From the NCBI GenBank assembly GCA_035566015.1, contig DATMRS010000006.1:186001-250000 (forward strand): a stretch of DNA of 64,000 bases. Reading direction: 5' to 3'. The notes beneath the pieces were generated by a model that was given only the letters and a program-made list of their open reading frames with translations, was not told the origin of the DNA and ran no database searches. This DNA is from DATMRS01 sp035566015 (GTDB taxonomy: Bacteria; Pseudomonadota; Alphaproteobacteria; Sphingomonadales; Sphingomonadaceae). Shown piece after piece: positions 16,132 to 25,805 of this stretch (position 1 is the stretch's first letter; every line of letters begins with the position of its first letter). A program made the position numbers and the translations under genes.

Positions 16132-18933
16132 CTATTCGACCGCCTTGGCGACAAGGCTTTCCAGTCGCTGCAAGGCGTCGGCCTGCTTCAGATGGACGCG
16201 CAGCACGCGGCGGCCCCGCGATGCGAGGACATCAAGATCGCCGCGTGCCTGTGCAATCTGCACGGTGCCGAAACTCGCCTTGTGGCCGGGTATGGCGAGA
16301 TCGGGATCGGGGGTGCGGGTGATTTCCAGAAACACGCCGCTATTGGGGCCGCCCTTATACGCCTGCCCCGTCGAGTGGAGGAAGCGCGGCCCGAAACCCG
16401 CCACCGTCGCCACCTTCCGCGCATCGCGCACCGCGACGCGCATCCGCGCTAGCGCGGCCTCGTCCAATTCGTCACGTTCGATATAAGCGAGAAAGCCGGC
16501 ATAATCCCCCGCTTCCACCCGCGCGAAATGTGCGCGGAGCAGCGCCTGCGGATCGTCGCCGCCCGGCCCTGCCCCTTCGGGCGCGTAGAAAGCGATTGTG
16601 TCGTCCTCGAACAGCGGCGTCTCGTCGCCCAAAGTGCCGGACTTCTCATAGGCATCGACCAGCTTGCGCGTGCGGACCTTCGCCTCCTCGACATCGGGCT
16701 GATCGAACGGATTGATGCCGATCACCGCGCCAGCGATCGCGGTGGCTATCTCCCAGCGGAAGAATTCCTGGCCGATCAGTTCGGCCGAAGCGAGCGCGAT
16801 ACGGACGATGGGCTGGCCCGCTTTCTCGATCGCCTGCACCTTGCTTTCCAGCGCCTCGTCCTGATCGCCGGCGAGGTGGAAATGCACGAACAGGCGGTCT
16901 TCGCCATAAACTTCGGGCACGCCCAGCGGCTCCAGATCGACGGGCACGATTCCCTTACCCTGCTTGCCGGTCGATTCGGCGAGCAACTGTTCGAGCCAGG
17001 AGCCGAACGGCGTCAGGTTGCGGCTGGTGACGATCGTCAGCTTGTCGCGTCCCATCTTCGCCGCTTCGCCGATGATCGCGCCGAGGCGGATGCCCGGATT
17101 GGCAGCCGGCGGCGCATCGGGTCCGCAAGAAAACAGCATCGGCCGGATCGAGGCGAACAGCCCTTCGACATCCAGCCCGGTCGCCGCCGCCGGCACCATG
17201 CCGAACACCGACAGCACCGAATAGCGGCCGCCAATCGCCGGATCGCCGGCAAAGACATGCGCGAAGCCGTCGCGCTTCGCGATCTTTTCAAGATCGGAGC
17301 CCGGATCGGTGACGGCGAGGAAGCGATCTCCCTCCTGCTTCTCGCGATCGAAGAAGAAGGTACGGAGTAATTCCGGCTCCATCGTCGTGCCAGATTTGCT
17401 GGAGACGATGAAGATCGCATTGCCCGGATCGATCGCACCGGCGACGCGGCCGATCTGACCAGGATCGGTGGTGTCGAGCACATGGAGGCGCGGATGCTCG
17501 CGGCCATGGCCCAGGATGCGCGCGATCACCTCGGGGCCGAGGCTCGATCCGCCCATGCCGAGGAGCACGGCGTCGCGCCGCCCCTTCGTCTCGTCGGCCA
17601 ATTGGCGGAGCGCGGCGAGATCGACCTGCTCGCCCTTGCCCGCCGCCAGCCAGCCGAGCCATTTATTCTCGTCCTTCCCCGTCCACAGCGTCGCATCGCC
17701 CGCCCAAAGGCGGCGTCCCCATGCCTCGGCACGCGCGGTTTCCAGCCTCTTGTCCACCGCCTCCTGCAGATCGGCGGGCAGGCTGGCGAGGAGGCCGTTG
17801 AGCCGTCCGTTCAGGAAAGCCGTGCGCTTCTTGGCGACCTCGCCCAGCAGGGCATCGGCGGAATCGGCGAACAGGCGCACGCCCTCCGCCACCAGCCCCG
17901 TCGTGACCTTGTCGAGGTCGAGCCCCAGCCGCTCCGCCTCGGCGAGGACATGGCGCGCATCGTCCATGTTCGCGGTAAGCGTCTCGCCCACTTTCCCATG
18001 ATCGCGAAAGGCGTCCATCGTCTTGGGCGGCATCGTGTTGACGGTGTCGGGGCCGATCAACGTCTCGACATAAAGCACGTCCGAATAGGCCGCGTCCTTG
18101 GTGCCGGTGGAGGCCCAGAGCAGCCGTTGAGGCATCGCCCCCTTGCCCGCCAGCGCGCGCCAGCGATCGCCCGCGATCATCTCCTGATACCAGGCATAGG
18201 CCAGTTTGGCGTTGGCGATCGCCACTTTGCCGCGCAGCGTCTTCAGCGCGGCGCTCTCAGGATCACCCGTCTCCACGCGCGTGTCGATCGCCTTGTCGAT
18301 CTTCGTGTCGATCCGGCTGACGAAGAAGCTCGCGACGCTGGCGAGCCGGTCGATCGGCTCGCCCTTCGCCACGCGCGCTTCCAGCGCGGCGAGGAATGCC
18401 TCGGCCACAGCATGATAGGCGGGTTGCGAGAAAAGCAGGGTGACGTTGATGTTCAGCCCGTCCTCGACGAGTTGCCGGATCGCGGGCACCCCCGCCTCGG
18501 TGCCGGGCACCTTGATCATCAGGTTCGGCCGGTCGACCGCCTTCCACAGCCGCCGCGCCTCGGCGATCGTCTCTTCCGTCCCGTTGGCGAGATAGGGCGA
18601 GACTTCCAGGCTGACATAGCCGTCCTTGCCGTCCAGCCGATCGTAAACGGGCCTGAGATCGTCCGCCGCCGCCTGGATGTCGGCGATGGCGAGGCTCTCA
18701 TAGGTGTCGGTAATGCTCGCATCCGCGCGGCCGAGGAAATGGGCCAGCCCTTCGTCATAGGCGTCGCCATGCCCGATCGCCTTTTCGAAGATCGACGGGT
18801 TGGAGGTCACGCCCGTCAGTCCGTCCCCGGCGACGAGCTTCTTCAACCCGCCCTCCTTCAGGAAGGTGCGGTCGACGAAATCGAGCCAGATCGCCTGGCC
18901 GGCGGCGGCAAGCTGTTGCAACGGGTTGGTCAT
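16132..18933 (-). CDS. tal-pgi: Bifunctional transaldolase / glucose-6-phosphate isomerase fusion
   Basis: A single 933-codon frame encodes two enzymes. Residues ~1-360 are a TalB/TAL-type transaldolase ([13 protein letters not shown]; Schiff-base lysine Lys141 in [11 protein letters not shown]). Residues ~385-933 are phosphoglucose isomerase ([48 protein letters not shown]). The fusion links the non-oxidative pentose pathway to fructose/glucose 6-phosphate interconversion. This architecture is known in some alphaproteobacteria, cyanobacteria and actinobacteria. The start at 18933 overlaps the tkt stop (ATGA, 18930-18933). No frameshift is seen at the junction, so the fusion is real as sequenced. 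Confidence 0.96.
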   Translation of the reverse strand: MTNPLQQLAAAGQAIWLDFVDRTFLKEGGLKKLVAGDGLTGVTSNPSIFEKAIGHGDAYDEGLAHFLGRADASITDTYESLAIADIQAAADDLRPVYDRLDGKDGYVSLEVSPYLANGTEETIAEARRLWKAVDRPNLMIKVPGTEAGVPAIRQLVEDGLNINVTLLFSQPAYHAVAEAFLAALEARVAKGEPIDRLASVASFFVSRIDTKIDKAIDTRVETGDPESAALKTLRGKVAIANAKLAYAWYQEMIAGDRWRALAGKGAMPQRLLWASTGTKDAAYSDVLYVETLIGPDTVNTMPPKTMDAFRDHGKVGETLTANMDDARHVLAEAERLGLDLDKVTTGLVAEGVRLFADSADALLGEVAKKRTAFLNGRLNGLLASLPADLQEAVDKRLETARAEAWGRRLWAGDATLWTGKDENKWLGWLAAGKGEQVDLAALRQLADETKGRRDAVLLGMGGSSLGPEVIARILGHGREHPRLHVLDTTDPGQIGRVAGAIDPGNAIFIVSSKSGTTMEPELLRTFFFDREKQEGDRFLAVTDPGSDLEKIAKRDGFAHVFAGDPAIGGRYSVLSVFGMVPAAATGLDVEGLFASIRPMLFSCGPDAPPAANPGIRLGAIIGEAAKMGRDKLTIVTSRNLTPFGSWLEQLLAESTGKQGKGIVPVDLEPLGVPEVYGEDRLFVHFHLAGDQDEALESKVQAIEKAGQPIVRIALASAELIGQEFFRWEIATAIAGAVIGINPFDQPDVEEAKVRTRKLVDAYEKSGTLGDETPLFEDDTIAFYAPEGAGPGGDDPQALLRAHFARVEAGDYAGFLAYIERDELDEAALARMRVAVRDARKVATVAGFGPRFLHSTGQAYKGGPNSGVFLEITRTPDPDLAIPGHKASFGTVQIAQARGDLDVLASRGRRVLRVHLKQADALQRLESLVAKAVE

Positions 18934-21008
18934 TGGGCATTCTTCCGGATGAGTTCACGCGCGGTGTGGACGATATTGTCGACGGTGAAGCCGAACTTCT
19001 GTTGGAGCTTGGCGAGCGGCGCGGAGGCGCCGAAGGTCGACATGGTGATGGTGGCGCCATCGGGGCCGACATAGCGGTCCCACCCCACCTCGCCCGCCTG
19101 CTCCACCGCCAGGCGGCTACGGATCGAGGGCGGGAAGATCGTGTCGCGATAGGTGCGGTCCTGCGTCTCGAAGAGATACCAGCTCGGCATCGATACGACG
19201 CGCGATCGGACGCCGTCCGCCTTCAATCGCTCATGCGCCTCGGCGACGAGCGAGACTTCGCTGCCCGTACCGATCAGGATGATCTCCGGCACGCCGTCCG
19301 AATCGGCAAGGATATAGGCCCCTTTCGCCAGTCCATCGGCCGGGGCGTAGCGGCTGCGATCGAGCGTCGGCAGCGCCTGACGCGACAGGATAAGCGCGGA
19401 GGGCCGGCGGCTGTGGCGGAGTGCCACCTGCCAGGCGACAGCCGCCTCATTGGCGTCGGCGGGACGGATCGTGTCGAGCCCCGGCGTCGCGCGCAGCATC
19501 GCGAGATGCTCGATCGGCTGATGCGTCGGCCCATCCTCGCCCACCCCGATCGAATCATGGGTGAAGATGAAGATCACGGGCAGCTCCATGATCGCCGCGA
19601 GGCGGATCGGCGGGCGCATATAATCGGCGAAGACGAGGAAGGTCGCGGTGAACGGGCGCAGATAGGAAAGCGCCATGCCGTTCGCGATTGCCCCCATCGC
19701 ATGCTCGCGTATGCCGAAATGCATGTTGCGGCCGCCATGGTTCGCCGCTTCCAGCGAGCTTGCATCCTTGAGGTTGGTCTTGGTGGAGGGCGAAAGATCG
19801 CCCGCGCCGCCGATCAGCATCGGCAGGTGCGGCGCGATCGCGTTCAGCACCTTGCCCGCCGAATCGCGCGTGGCGAGCCCTTTCGGATCGGCGTCGAAAT
19901 GCGGAATGTCCGCATTCCACCCGTCGGGCAGATCGCCGCCGCGCAGCCGCTCGAACTCCTCGGCGAGATCGCCGTGCGCCTGACGAAAGCGGGCGAACAT
20001 CTGCTCCCACGCATCGCGCAGCGGCTTGCCGCGTTTGGCCACGGCGTCGTGGAACCGCTCCGCAACGCCATCGGGAACGAGAAATTGCGCGTCTTCGGGC
20101 CAGCCATAAGCGCGTTTCGTCTCGGCAACGACATCAGCGCCCAGCGGCTCGCCATGCGCCTTGGCGGTGCCCGCCTTCGAACTGCCCCAGCCGATCACCG
20201 AACGAACGATGATCAGCGTCGGCCGGTCCCCAGTCCCCCGGAACGTCTCGAACGCGCGCGAAAGCGCCTCCGTGTCATTCGCGTCGTCGACATGGATGAC
20301 GTTCCAGTGATAACCCTCGAACCGCTTGCCGACGTCCTCGCTGAACGCCAGATCAGTCGATCCTTCGATCGTGATCGAATTGCTGTCATAGACCCAGCAG
20401 AGGTTCGACAGCTTGAGGTGCCCCGCCAGCGACGCCGCCTCGCTGGAGACGCCCTCCATCATGTCGCCGTCGCTGCAAAAGGCGTAGACGTCATAGTCGA
20501 ACAGGGTCGCGCCGTCGCGATTGTAGCGGCTCGCCAGCTCGCAGGCGGCGATCGCCATGCCCACCGAATTGCCGCAGCCCTGCCCCAGCGGCCCGGTGGT
20601 CGTCTCCACGCCGGTCGTGATGCGATATTCGGGATGGCCCGGCGTTTTCGATCCGAGCTGGCGGAACTGGCGGATATCGTCGAGGCTGACGGCGGGTTTG
20701 CCGGTCGGCCGCCCGTCCGGGTCCACCTCGCGCACGCCCGCCAAATGCAGCACCGCATAGAGCAGCATCGAGGCATGCCCGCAGGACAGCACGAAACGGT
20801 CGCGGTTCGGCCAGTCGGGCGCGTCGGGATCGTAGCGCAGGAAGCGCGTCCACAGCGTCCAGGCGACTGGGGCAAGCGCCATCGGCGTGCCGGGGTGGCC
20901 CGAATTGGCCTTCTGCACCGCGTCCATCGCCAGCGTGCGGATCGTGTCGATCGTCAGCCGCTCAGGCGAACCGTCCTCGCGAAATGGGTCAGCGGATGTA
21001 TCTGTCAT
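18930..21008 (-). CDS. tkt: Transketolase
   Basis: A 692-residue thiamine-diphosphate enzyme transferring two-carbon ketol units between pentose phosphates. Visible motifs: SGHPGTPMALAPVAWTLW near the N-terminus, FVLSCGHASMLLYAVLHL, the ThDP/Mg motif SDGDMMEGVSSEA, the catalytic-glutamate region NMHFGIREHAMGAIANGM and THDSIGVGEDGPTHQPIEHL. The start at 21008 gives the usual family length and overlaps the rpiA stop as ATGA. The next gene (tal-pgi) also overlaps, so rpiA, tkt and tal-pgi are translationally coupled. Confidence 0.97.
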   Translation of the reverse strand: MTDTSADPFREDGSPERLTIDTIRTLAMDAVQKANSGHPGTPMALAPVAWTLWTRFLRYDPDAPDWPNRDRFVLSCGHASMLLYAVLHLAGVREVDPDGRPTGKPAVSLDDIRQFRQLGSKTPGHPEYRITTGVETTTGPLGQGCGNSVGMAIAACELASRYNRDGATLFDYDVYAFCSDGDMMEGVSSEAASLAGHLKLSNLCWVYDSNSITIEGSTDLAFSEDVGKRFEGYHWNVIHVDDANDTEALSRAFETFRGTGDRPTLIIVRSVIGWGSSKAGTAKAHGEPLGADVVAETKRAYGWPEDAQFLVPDGVAERFHDAVAKRGKPLRDAWEQMFARFRQAHGDLAEEFERLRGGDLPDGWNADIPHFDADPKGLATRDSAGKVLNAIAPHLPMLIGGAGDLSPSTKTNLKDASSLEAANHGGRNMHFGIREHAMGAIANGMALSYLRPFTATFLVFADYMRPPIRLAAIMELPVIFIFTHDSIGVGEDGPTHQPIEHLAMLRATPGLDTIRPADANEAAVAWQVALRHSRRPSALILSRQALPTLDRSRYAPADGLAKGAYILADSDGVPEIILIGTGSEVSLVAEAHERLKADGVRSRVVSMPSWYLFETQDRTYRDTIFPPSIRSRLAVEQAGEVGWDRYVGPDGATITMSTFGASAPLAKLQQKFGFTVDNIVHTARELIRKNAQ

Positions 21009-21736
21009 GAAATCGTCCTTCGCCGGAGCGTCATATCTGAGGTCGCCCGTTCGCGCCGGACGACTCCGCTCGCATCGCCGAGATAGAGCGCGTCGATCTC
21101 GTCGACGAACAGGCCGTGGCCGAGCAGGCCGGGAATGGCGGACAGGGCGGCGGCGAGCGCGCCGCTGTCCGCAATCGTTCCGAAGGCGCAATCGAGAATG
21201 AGATTCTCCTGATCGGTCCGCCAGGGCAGGCCCGCATCGTCGCGCCGCAATTCGGGGCGGCCGCCGAGCGCCGTGACCGTGCGCGCCACGAAGCTTCGGG
21301 CGAAGGGCAGCACCTCCACCGGCACCCGCGCCGCCCCCAGCCGCTCCACCGCCTTGCTCGCATCGGCGATCGCGACCATCCGCGCCGCGGCGGTGGCGAC
21401 GATCTTCTCGCGCAGCATTGCGCCGCCGGCGCCCTTGATAGCGCGGAAAGCGGGATCGATCTCGTCGACCCCGTCGATCGCCAGATCGATCGCGGCGAGG
21501 TCGTCGAACGCCAGGAGAGGAATGCCCAGCTCCTCGGCCGCCGCGGCGGTGCGCAGCGAGGTCGCCGTCGCGCGGACATGGAGCCCGCGCGCCACCCGCG
21601 CGCCGAGCGCCGCGATGGCGAAGGCGACCGTGCTACCCGTACCGAGGCCGACCAGCATGCCGTCCTCCACCTCTTCAACCGCCGCCCGCGCGGCCGCTCG
21701 TTTGCTTTCCGCAACGATGATGGAAGCCTGCCTCAC
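21005..21736 (-). CDS. rpiA: Ribose-5-phosphate isomerase A
   Basis: A 243-residue isomerase interconverting ribose 5-phosphate and ribulose 5-phosphate. It contains the phosphate loop GLGTGSTVAFAI, the catalytic DGVDEID and KGAGGAMLREKIVA motifs, all in order. The start is a GTG at 21736 with no strong ribosome-binding site. It is the first gene of the leftward operon rpiA-tkt-tal-pgi-gnd-zwf-HAD; the 90-bp gap to the divergent HAD gene at 21827 must hold the operon promoter. Confidence 0.95.
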   Translation of the reverse strand: MRQASIIVAESKRAAARAAVEEVEDGMLVGLGTGSTVAFAIAALGARVARGLHVRATATSLRTAAAAEELGIPLLAFDDLAAIDLAIDGVDEIDPAFRAIKGAGGAMLREKIVATAAARMVAIADASKAVERLGAARVPVEVLPFARSFVARTVTALGGRPELRRDDAGLPWRTDQENLILDCAFGTIADSGALAAALSAIPGLLGHGLFVDEIDALYLGDASGVVRRERATSDMTLRRRTIS

Positions 21737-21826
21737 GGCCCGTCAACGTCCAATCGCCGGAAAGGGTGCATGACAAGATGGACCCCTTTTCCCGGCTGCA
21801 TCGTTCAGCCGAAAAAGGAGCCGCAC

Positions 21827-22576
21827 ATGAAACGATTGATCGCGTTCGACCTCGACGGAACGCTGGCCGAGAGCAAGCAGGCGATCGATACCGAGATGGG
21901 AAAACTGCTCGCGGGGCTCAGCCGGGTCGTTTCGGTCTCGATCATATCGGGCGGGGACTGGCCGCAGTTCGACAAGCAGGTCGTCGCCCGGTTGCCTGCC
22001 GACACCGATTTGACGCGTCTCTATCTCCAGCCCACCACCGGCACGAAACTCTATCGGTTCGAGAGCGGCGCGTGGAAGTGCCTCTACGCCGAGAATTTCA
22101 GTGAGGAGGAGCGCAAGCGCATCACCGACGCGCTCGACAAGGCGGTCGCCGACGAAGGACTGGCCGGCGGTAAAAGCTGGGGCGAAAAGATCGAGGATCG
22201 CGGCAGCCAGATCACCTTCTCAGGACTCGGCCAACAGGCCCCACTCGACGCCAAGCAGGCGTGGGACCCCGACCGCGCCAAGCGCGAGCGGCTGCAAGCC
22301 GCGCTCGTGCCGGTGCTCCCCGGCTTTTCGGTGAAGATCGGCGGATCGACCTCGATCGACATCACCCGCGAGGGCACCGACAAGGCCTATGGCATGCGCC
22401 GCCTGTGCAAGGCGGCCTCGCTCTCCCCGCACGATATCCTGTTCCTGGGCGACGCCATCTATCCCGGCGGCAACGACTATCCGGTGCACGCCGCCGGAAT
22501 CGACACGATCGCGGTGCGCGACATTCACGAAAGCAAGCGGGTGATAGAGGCAATCATCGCCTGCCTTGCCCCCTGA
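21827..22576 (+). CDS. HAD-IIB phosphatase, phosphomannomutase-like
   Basis: A 249-residue HAD-superfamily protein with motif I FDLDGTLAESK, motif II SIISGGDW and motif IV LFLGDAIYPGGND. The cap contains STSIDITREGTDKAYGMRRL, reminiscent of the eukaryotic-type phosphomannomutase (PMM) branch. The ATG at 21827 has AAAAAGGAG with a 6-nt spacer. It may act on sugar phosphates or phosphosugar-derived compatible solutes; whether it is a mutase or a phosphatase cannot be told. It diverges from rpiA and converges with dnaE2 (4-bp gap). It is a distinct subfamily from the Cof-type HAD at the other end of the pentose phosphate operon. Confidence 0.82.
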   Translation: MKRLIAFDLDGTLAESKQAIDTEMGKLLAGLSRVVSVSIISGGDWPQFDKQVVARLPADTDLTRLYLQPTTGTKLYRFESGAWKCLYAENFSEEERKRITDALDKAVADEGLAGGKSWGEKIEDRGSQITFSGLGQQAPLDAKQAWDPDRAKRERLQAALVPVLPGFSVKIGGSTSIDITREGTDKAYGMRRLCKAASLSPHDILFLGDAIYPGGNDYPVHAAGIDTIAVRDIHESKRVIEAIIACLAP

Positions 22577-22580
22577 CCCT

Positions 22581-25500
22581 TCAATGAAAATCGCGCGAGG
22601 CCGGCAGGATGCGGACGTTGCGCGGATGACCCGCCAGACGGCGCGGCGGCGATATCTCTTCGCCATCGACCAGATGATCGAGCAGGCGGGTGCGATCATG
22701 GATACGCGTCGCCATCACATGGACGACGCCCTCGGGACTGCGCTGCACCTGTCCCTCGACGAGCATCAGCCGGGCCGACATCACCGGCCGCCGAAACAGT
22801 TCGAACAGGCGTGCCCACAGTACGATGTTGGTGATCCCCGTCTCGTCCTCCAGCGTGACGAAGACGGCATTGCCCTTGCCCGGCCGCTGGCGGATCAGGA
22901 CGATGCCCGCCGCGCAGACCGCAGCACCGTTGCGCGCCTTTCCGATCGCTGCGCAGCTCGACACGCCCTCGGCATCGAGGAACGGGCGCAGGAACGTCAC
23001 CGGATGCGCCTTCAGCGACAGGCGCGTCATCTGATAATCGGTCGCGACATGTTCGGACAACGGCATGGTGGGTAGCGCCGTGTCCGTCTCCTCCCCCAGT
23101 TCGCGCGCACGGGCGGCGGCGAACAGCGGCAATTCGGCGTCGGGCGTGCGACGCACCTCCCACAGCGCCTGCCGCCGGTCGAGCCCGATCGATCGGAAGG
23201 CATCGGCATCGGCGAGCAGCCGCAAGGCGCGCTGCGGCAGGGCGGCGCGGCGGGCCAGCGCCTCGATCGTCGCGAACGCGCCCGCTCTGCGCGCCGCGTC
23301 CATCGAATCCGCCCATTTCCGCCGAAATCCGTCGATCTGACGCAATCCGAGCCGCAGCGCCGGATCGCAGCCGCCATCACGCTCGATCGCATTGTCCCAC
23401 GCGCTCGCATTCACATCTATCGCGCGGACATCGACGCCATGCGCGCGCGCGTCGCGCACGATCTGGGCGGGCGCGTAAAAGCCCATCGGTTGCGCATTGA
23501 GCAGCGCGCAGGCGAACACCGCCGGATGCCGGCACTTGATCCAGGCCGAGATATAGACAAGTTGGGCGAAGGAGGCCGCATGGCTTTCGGGAAAGCCGTA
23601 GCTGCCGAAGCCCTCGATCTGGCGGAAACAGCGTTCGGCAAAGTCGCGCTCATAGCCGCGCATCACCATTCCCTCGACCATCTTGACGCGAAACTCCTCG
23701 ATATTGCCGAGGTGGCGGAAGGTCGCCATCGCGCGGCGCAACTGGTTCGCCTCGGCGGGGGTGAATTTCGCGGCGACGATGGCGAGCTTCATCGCCTGTT
23801 CCTGAAAGAGCGGCACGCCCTCGGTCTTGCCCAGCACGCCAATCAGTTCGTCCGGCGGCCCATGCTCGGGCGCGGGGGCCGGATAGTCCACCTTCTCCCG
23901 CTTGGCACGACGGCGCAGATAGGGATGGACCATGTCGCCCTCGATCGGCCCCGGACGGACGATCGCGACCTGAATGACAAGATCATAAAATTTTCTGGGA
24001 GCAAGGCGCGGTAACATATTGATCTGCGCCCGGCTTTCCACCTGGAACACGCCGATGCTGTCACCTTTGCACAGCATGTCATAGACGACGGACTCTTCGG
24101 CCGGGATGGTAGCGAGCGCATAATCGCCAAGGCGGTGCAGGCGCATCAGATCGAAGGCCTTGCGGATGCAGGTGAGCATGCCGAGCGCCAGCACGTCGAC
24201 CTTCATCAGGCCGAGCGCGTCGATGTCGTCCTTGTCCCATTCGATGAAGGTGCGATCGTCCATCGCGGCGTTGCCGATCGGCACCGTCTCGTCCAGCCGT
24301 CCTTCGGTCAGCACGAAACCGCCGACATGTTGCGAAAGGTGACGCGGAAACGTCAGTAATTTCGAGGAAAGATCGATTAGTCGGCGGATCGTCGGATTGT
24401 CCGCGTCCATGCCCGCTTCCTGCGCCTTGCGGTCGTCGACGGCCGAACCCCAGCTGCCCCAGATCGTGTCGGCCAGCCGCGCCGTCACATCCTCGCTCAG
24501 CCCTAGCGCCTTACCCACGTCGCGCACCGCGCTGCGCGCACGATAGTGGATGACGGTCGCGGCGATCCCGGCGCGGTGGCGGCCATAGCGTTCGTAAATA
24601 TGCTGGATCACCTCCTCGCGCCGTTCATGCTCGAAATCGACGTCGATATCGGGCGGCTCGTTCCGCTCCTCGGAGACGAAGCGGCTGAACAGCAGATCGA
24701 ACCGCATCGGATCGACCGCGGTGATGCCGAGTATGTAGCAGACAGCCGAATTGGCCGCCGACCCGCGCCCCTGATTAAGGATGGCCTTCTTCTCGGCGAA
24801 GCGGACGAGATCGTGGACCGTCAGGAAATAGCGCGCATAGTTCCGATCACGGATCAGCGTGAACTCTTCCTTCAATAATTTCAATACCTTTTTCGGCGTT
24901 CCTTCGGGATAACGCCAAGGAAGCCGGCGGCGTACCAACTCCTCCAGCCAGTCTTGTGGCGCCCAGCCGGGCGGCACCGGCTCGTGCGGATATTCGTAGG
25001 TCAATTGTTCGAGCGAGAAGGCGATGCGATCGAGCAGCCGTCGGCTTTCCGCCACCGCCTCGGGCACGTCGCGGAACAGGCGCGCCATCTCGGCCGGGGC
25101 TTTCAGATGCCGCTCGGCATTGGCCTCTAGCCGACGGCCCGCCTCGTCGATCGTGCACTTCTCGCGAATGCAGGTGAGGATATCCTGCAACGGCCGCTGT
25201 TCGGGCGCGTGGTAGAGCACGTCGTTGGTGGCGAGCAGCGGCACGCCCTGCGTCTCGGCAAGGCGCTTGAGCCGGGCGAGACGGCGGCGATCGTCGCCCC
25301 GATAGCGCATCGTCGCAGCGAGCCAGACCGCGCCGGGCGATACTGCCGCCAGCCGTTCGAGCACAGGCGCCGCCGCTTCTTCCTCCTCGGGTGGCACCAG
25401 GATCAGCAACAGCCCTTCCTTATGCGCCAGCAGATCGTCGAGATAGAGCGTGCAATCACCTTTTTGAGCGCGCGCCTTGCCGAGCGTCAGCAGGCGGCAG

Positions 25501-25805
25501 AGCCTGCCCCAACCCGTTCGATCGGCGGGATAGGCGACGATGTCGGGTGTATCGTCCGCGAAAACGAGGCGGGCGCCCACGGCAAGCTTGAACTCGACCT
25601 CCTCGAACAATTCCGCGCGCCGCTTCTCGCGCGCCTGCTTGAGGGCGTCATAGGCGCGCACCACGCCCGCCACGCTATTACGATCGGCAATCCCGATCCC
25701 CGCTTGTTCGAGCGCGATTGCCTGGGCGACCAGATCGGCGGGATGCGATGCGCCGCGCAGGAAGGAGAAATTGGTCGCGGCGACCATCTCGGCAAAGCCG
25801 CTCAT
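22581..25805 (-). CDS. dnaE2: Error-prone DNA polymerase DnaE2 (ImuC)
   Basis: A 1074-residue C-family DNA polymerase specialised for translesion synthesis. The N-terminal PHP domain begins FAEMVAATNFSFLRGASHPADL, typical of DnaE2 rather than DnaE1. The polymerase active site shows PPDIDVDFEHERREEVIQHIYERYG (in parts) with its aspartates. A helix-hairpin-helix and an OB domain follow. The length is shorter than replicative DnaE1 (~1160). The start at 25805 overlaps the imuB stop as ATGA. It is the last gene of the SOS cassette imuA-imuB-dnaE2 and supplies the polymerase activity of the ImuA/ImuB/DnaE2 mutasome. Confidence 0.96.
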   Translation of the reverse strand: MSGFAEMVAATNFSFLRGASHPADLVAQAIALEQAGIGIADRNSVAGVVRAYDALKQAREKRRAELFEEVEFKLAVGARLVFADDTPDIVAYPADRTGWGRLCRLLTLGKARAQKGDCTLYLDDLLAHKEGLLLILVPPEEEEAAAPVLERLAAVSPGAVWLAATMRYRGDDRRRLARLKRLAETQGVPLLATNDVLYHAPEQRPLQDILTCIREKCTIDEAGRRLEANAERHLKAPAEMARLFRDVPEAVAESRRLLDRIAFSLEQLTYEYPHEPVPPGWAPQDWLEELVRRRLPWRYPEGTPKKVLKLLKEEFTLIRDRNYARYFLTVHDLVRFAEKKAILNQGRGSAANSAVCYILGITAVDPMRFDLLFSRFVSEERNEPPDIDVDFEHERREEVIQHIYERYGRHRAGIAATVIHYRARSAVRDVGKALGLSEDVTARLADTIWGSWGSAVDDRKAQEAGMDADNPTIRRLIDLSSKLLTFPRHLSQHVGGFVLTEGRLDETVPIGNAAMDDRTFIEWDKDDIDALGLMKVDVLALGMLTCIRKAFDLMRLHRLGDYALATIPAEESVVYDMLCKGDSIGVFQVESRAQINMLPRLAPRKFYDLVIQVAIVRPGPIEGDMVHPYLRRRAKREKVDYPAPAPEHGPPDELIGVLGKTEGVPLFQEQAMKLAIVAAKFTPAEANQLRRAMATFRHLGNIEEFRVKMVEGMVMRGYERDFAERCFRQIEGFGSYGFPESHAASFAQLVYISAWIKCRHPAVFACALLNAQPMGFYAPAQIVRDARAHGVDVRAIDVNASAWDNAIERDGGCDPALRLGLRQIDGFRRKWADSMDAARRAGAFATIEALARRAALPQRALRLLADADAFRSIGLDRRQALWEVRRTPDAELPLFAAARARELGEETDTALPTMPLSEHVATDYQMTRLSLKAHPVTFLRPFLDAEGVSSCAAIGKARNGAAVCAAGIVLIRQRPGKGNAVFVTLEDETGITNIVLWARLFELFRRPVMSARLMLVEGQVQRSPEGVVHVMATRIHDRTRLLDHLVDGEEISPPRRLAGHPRNVRILPASRDFH

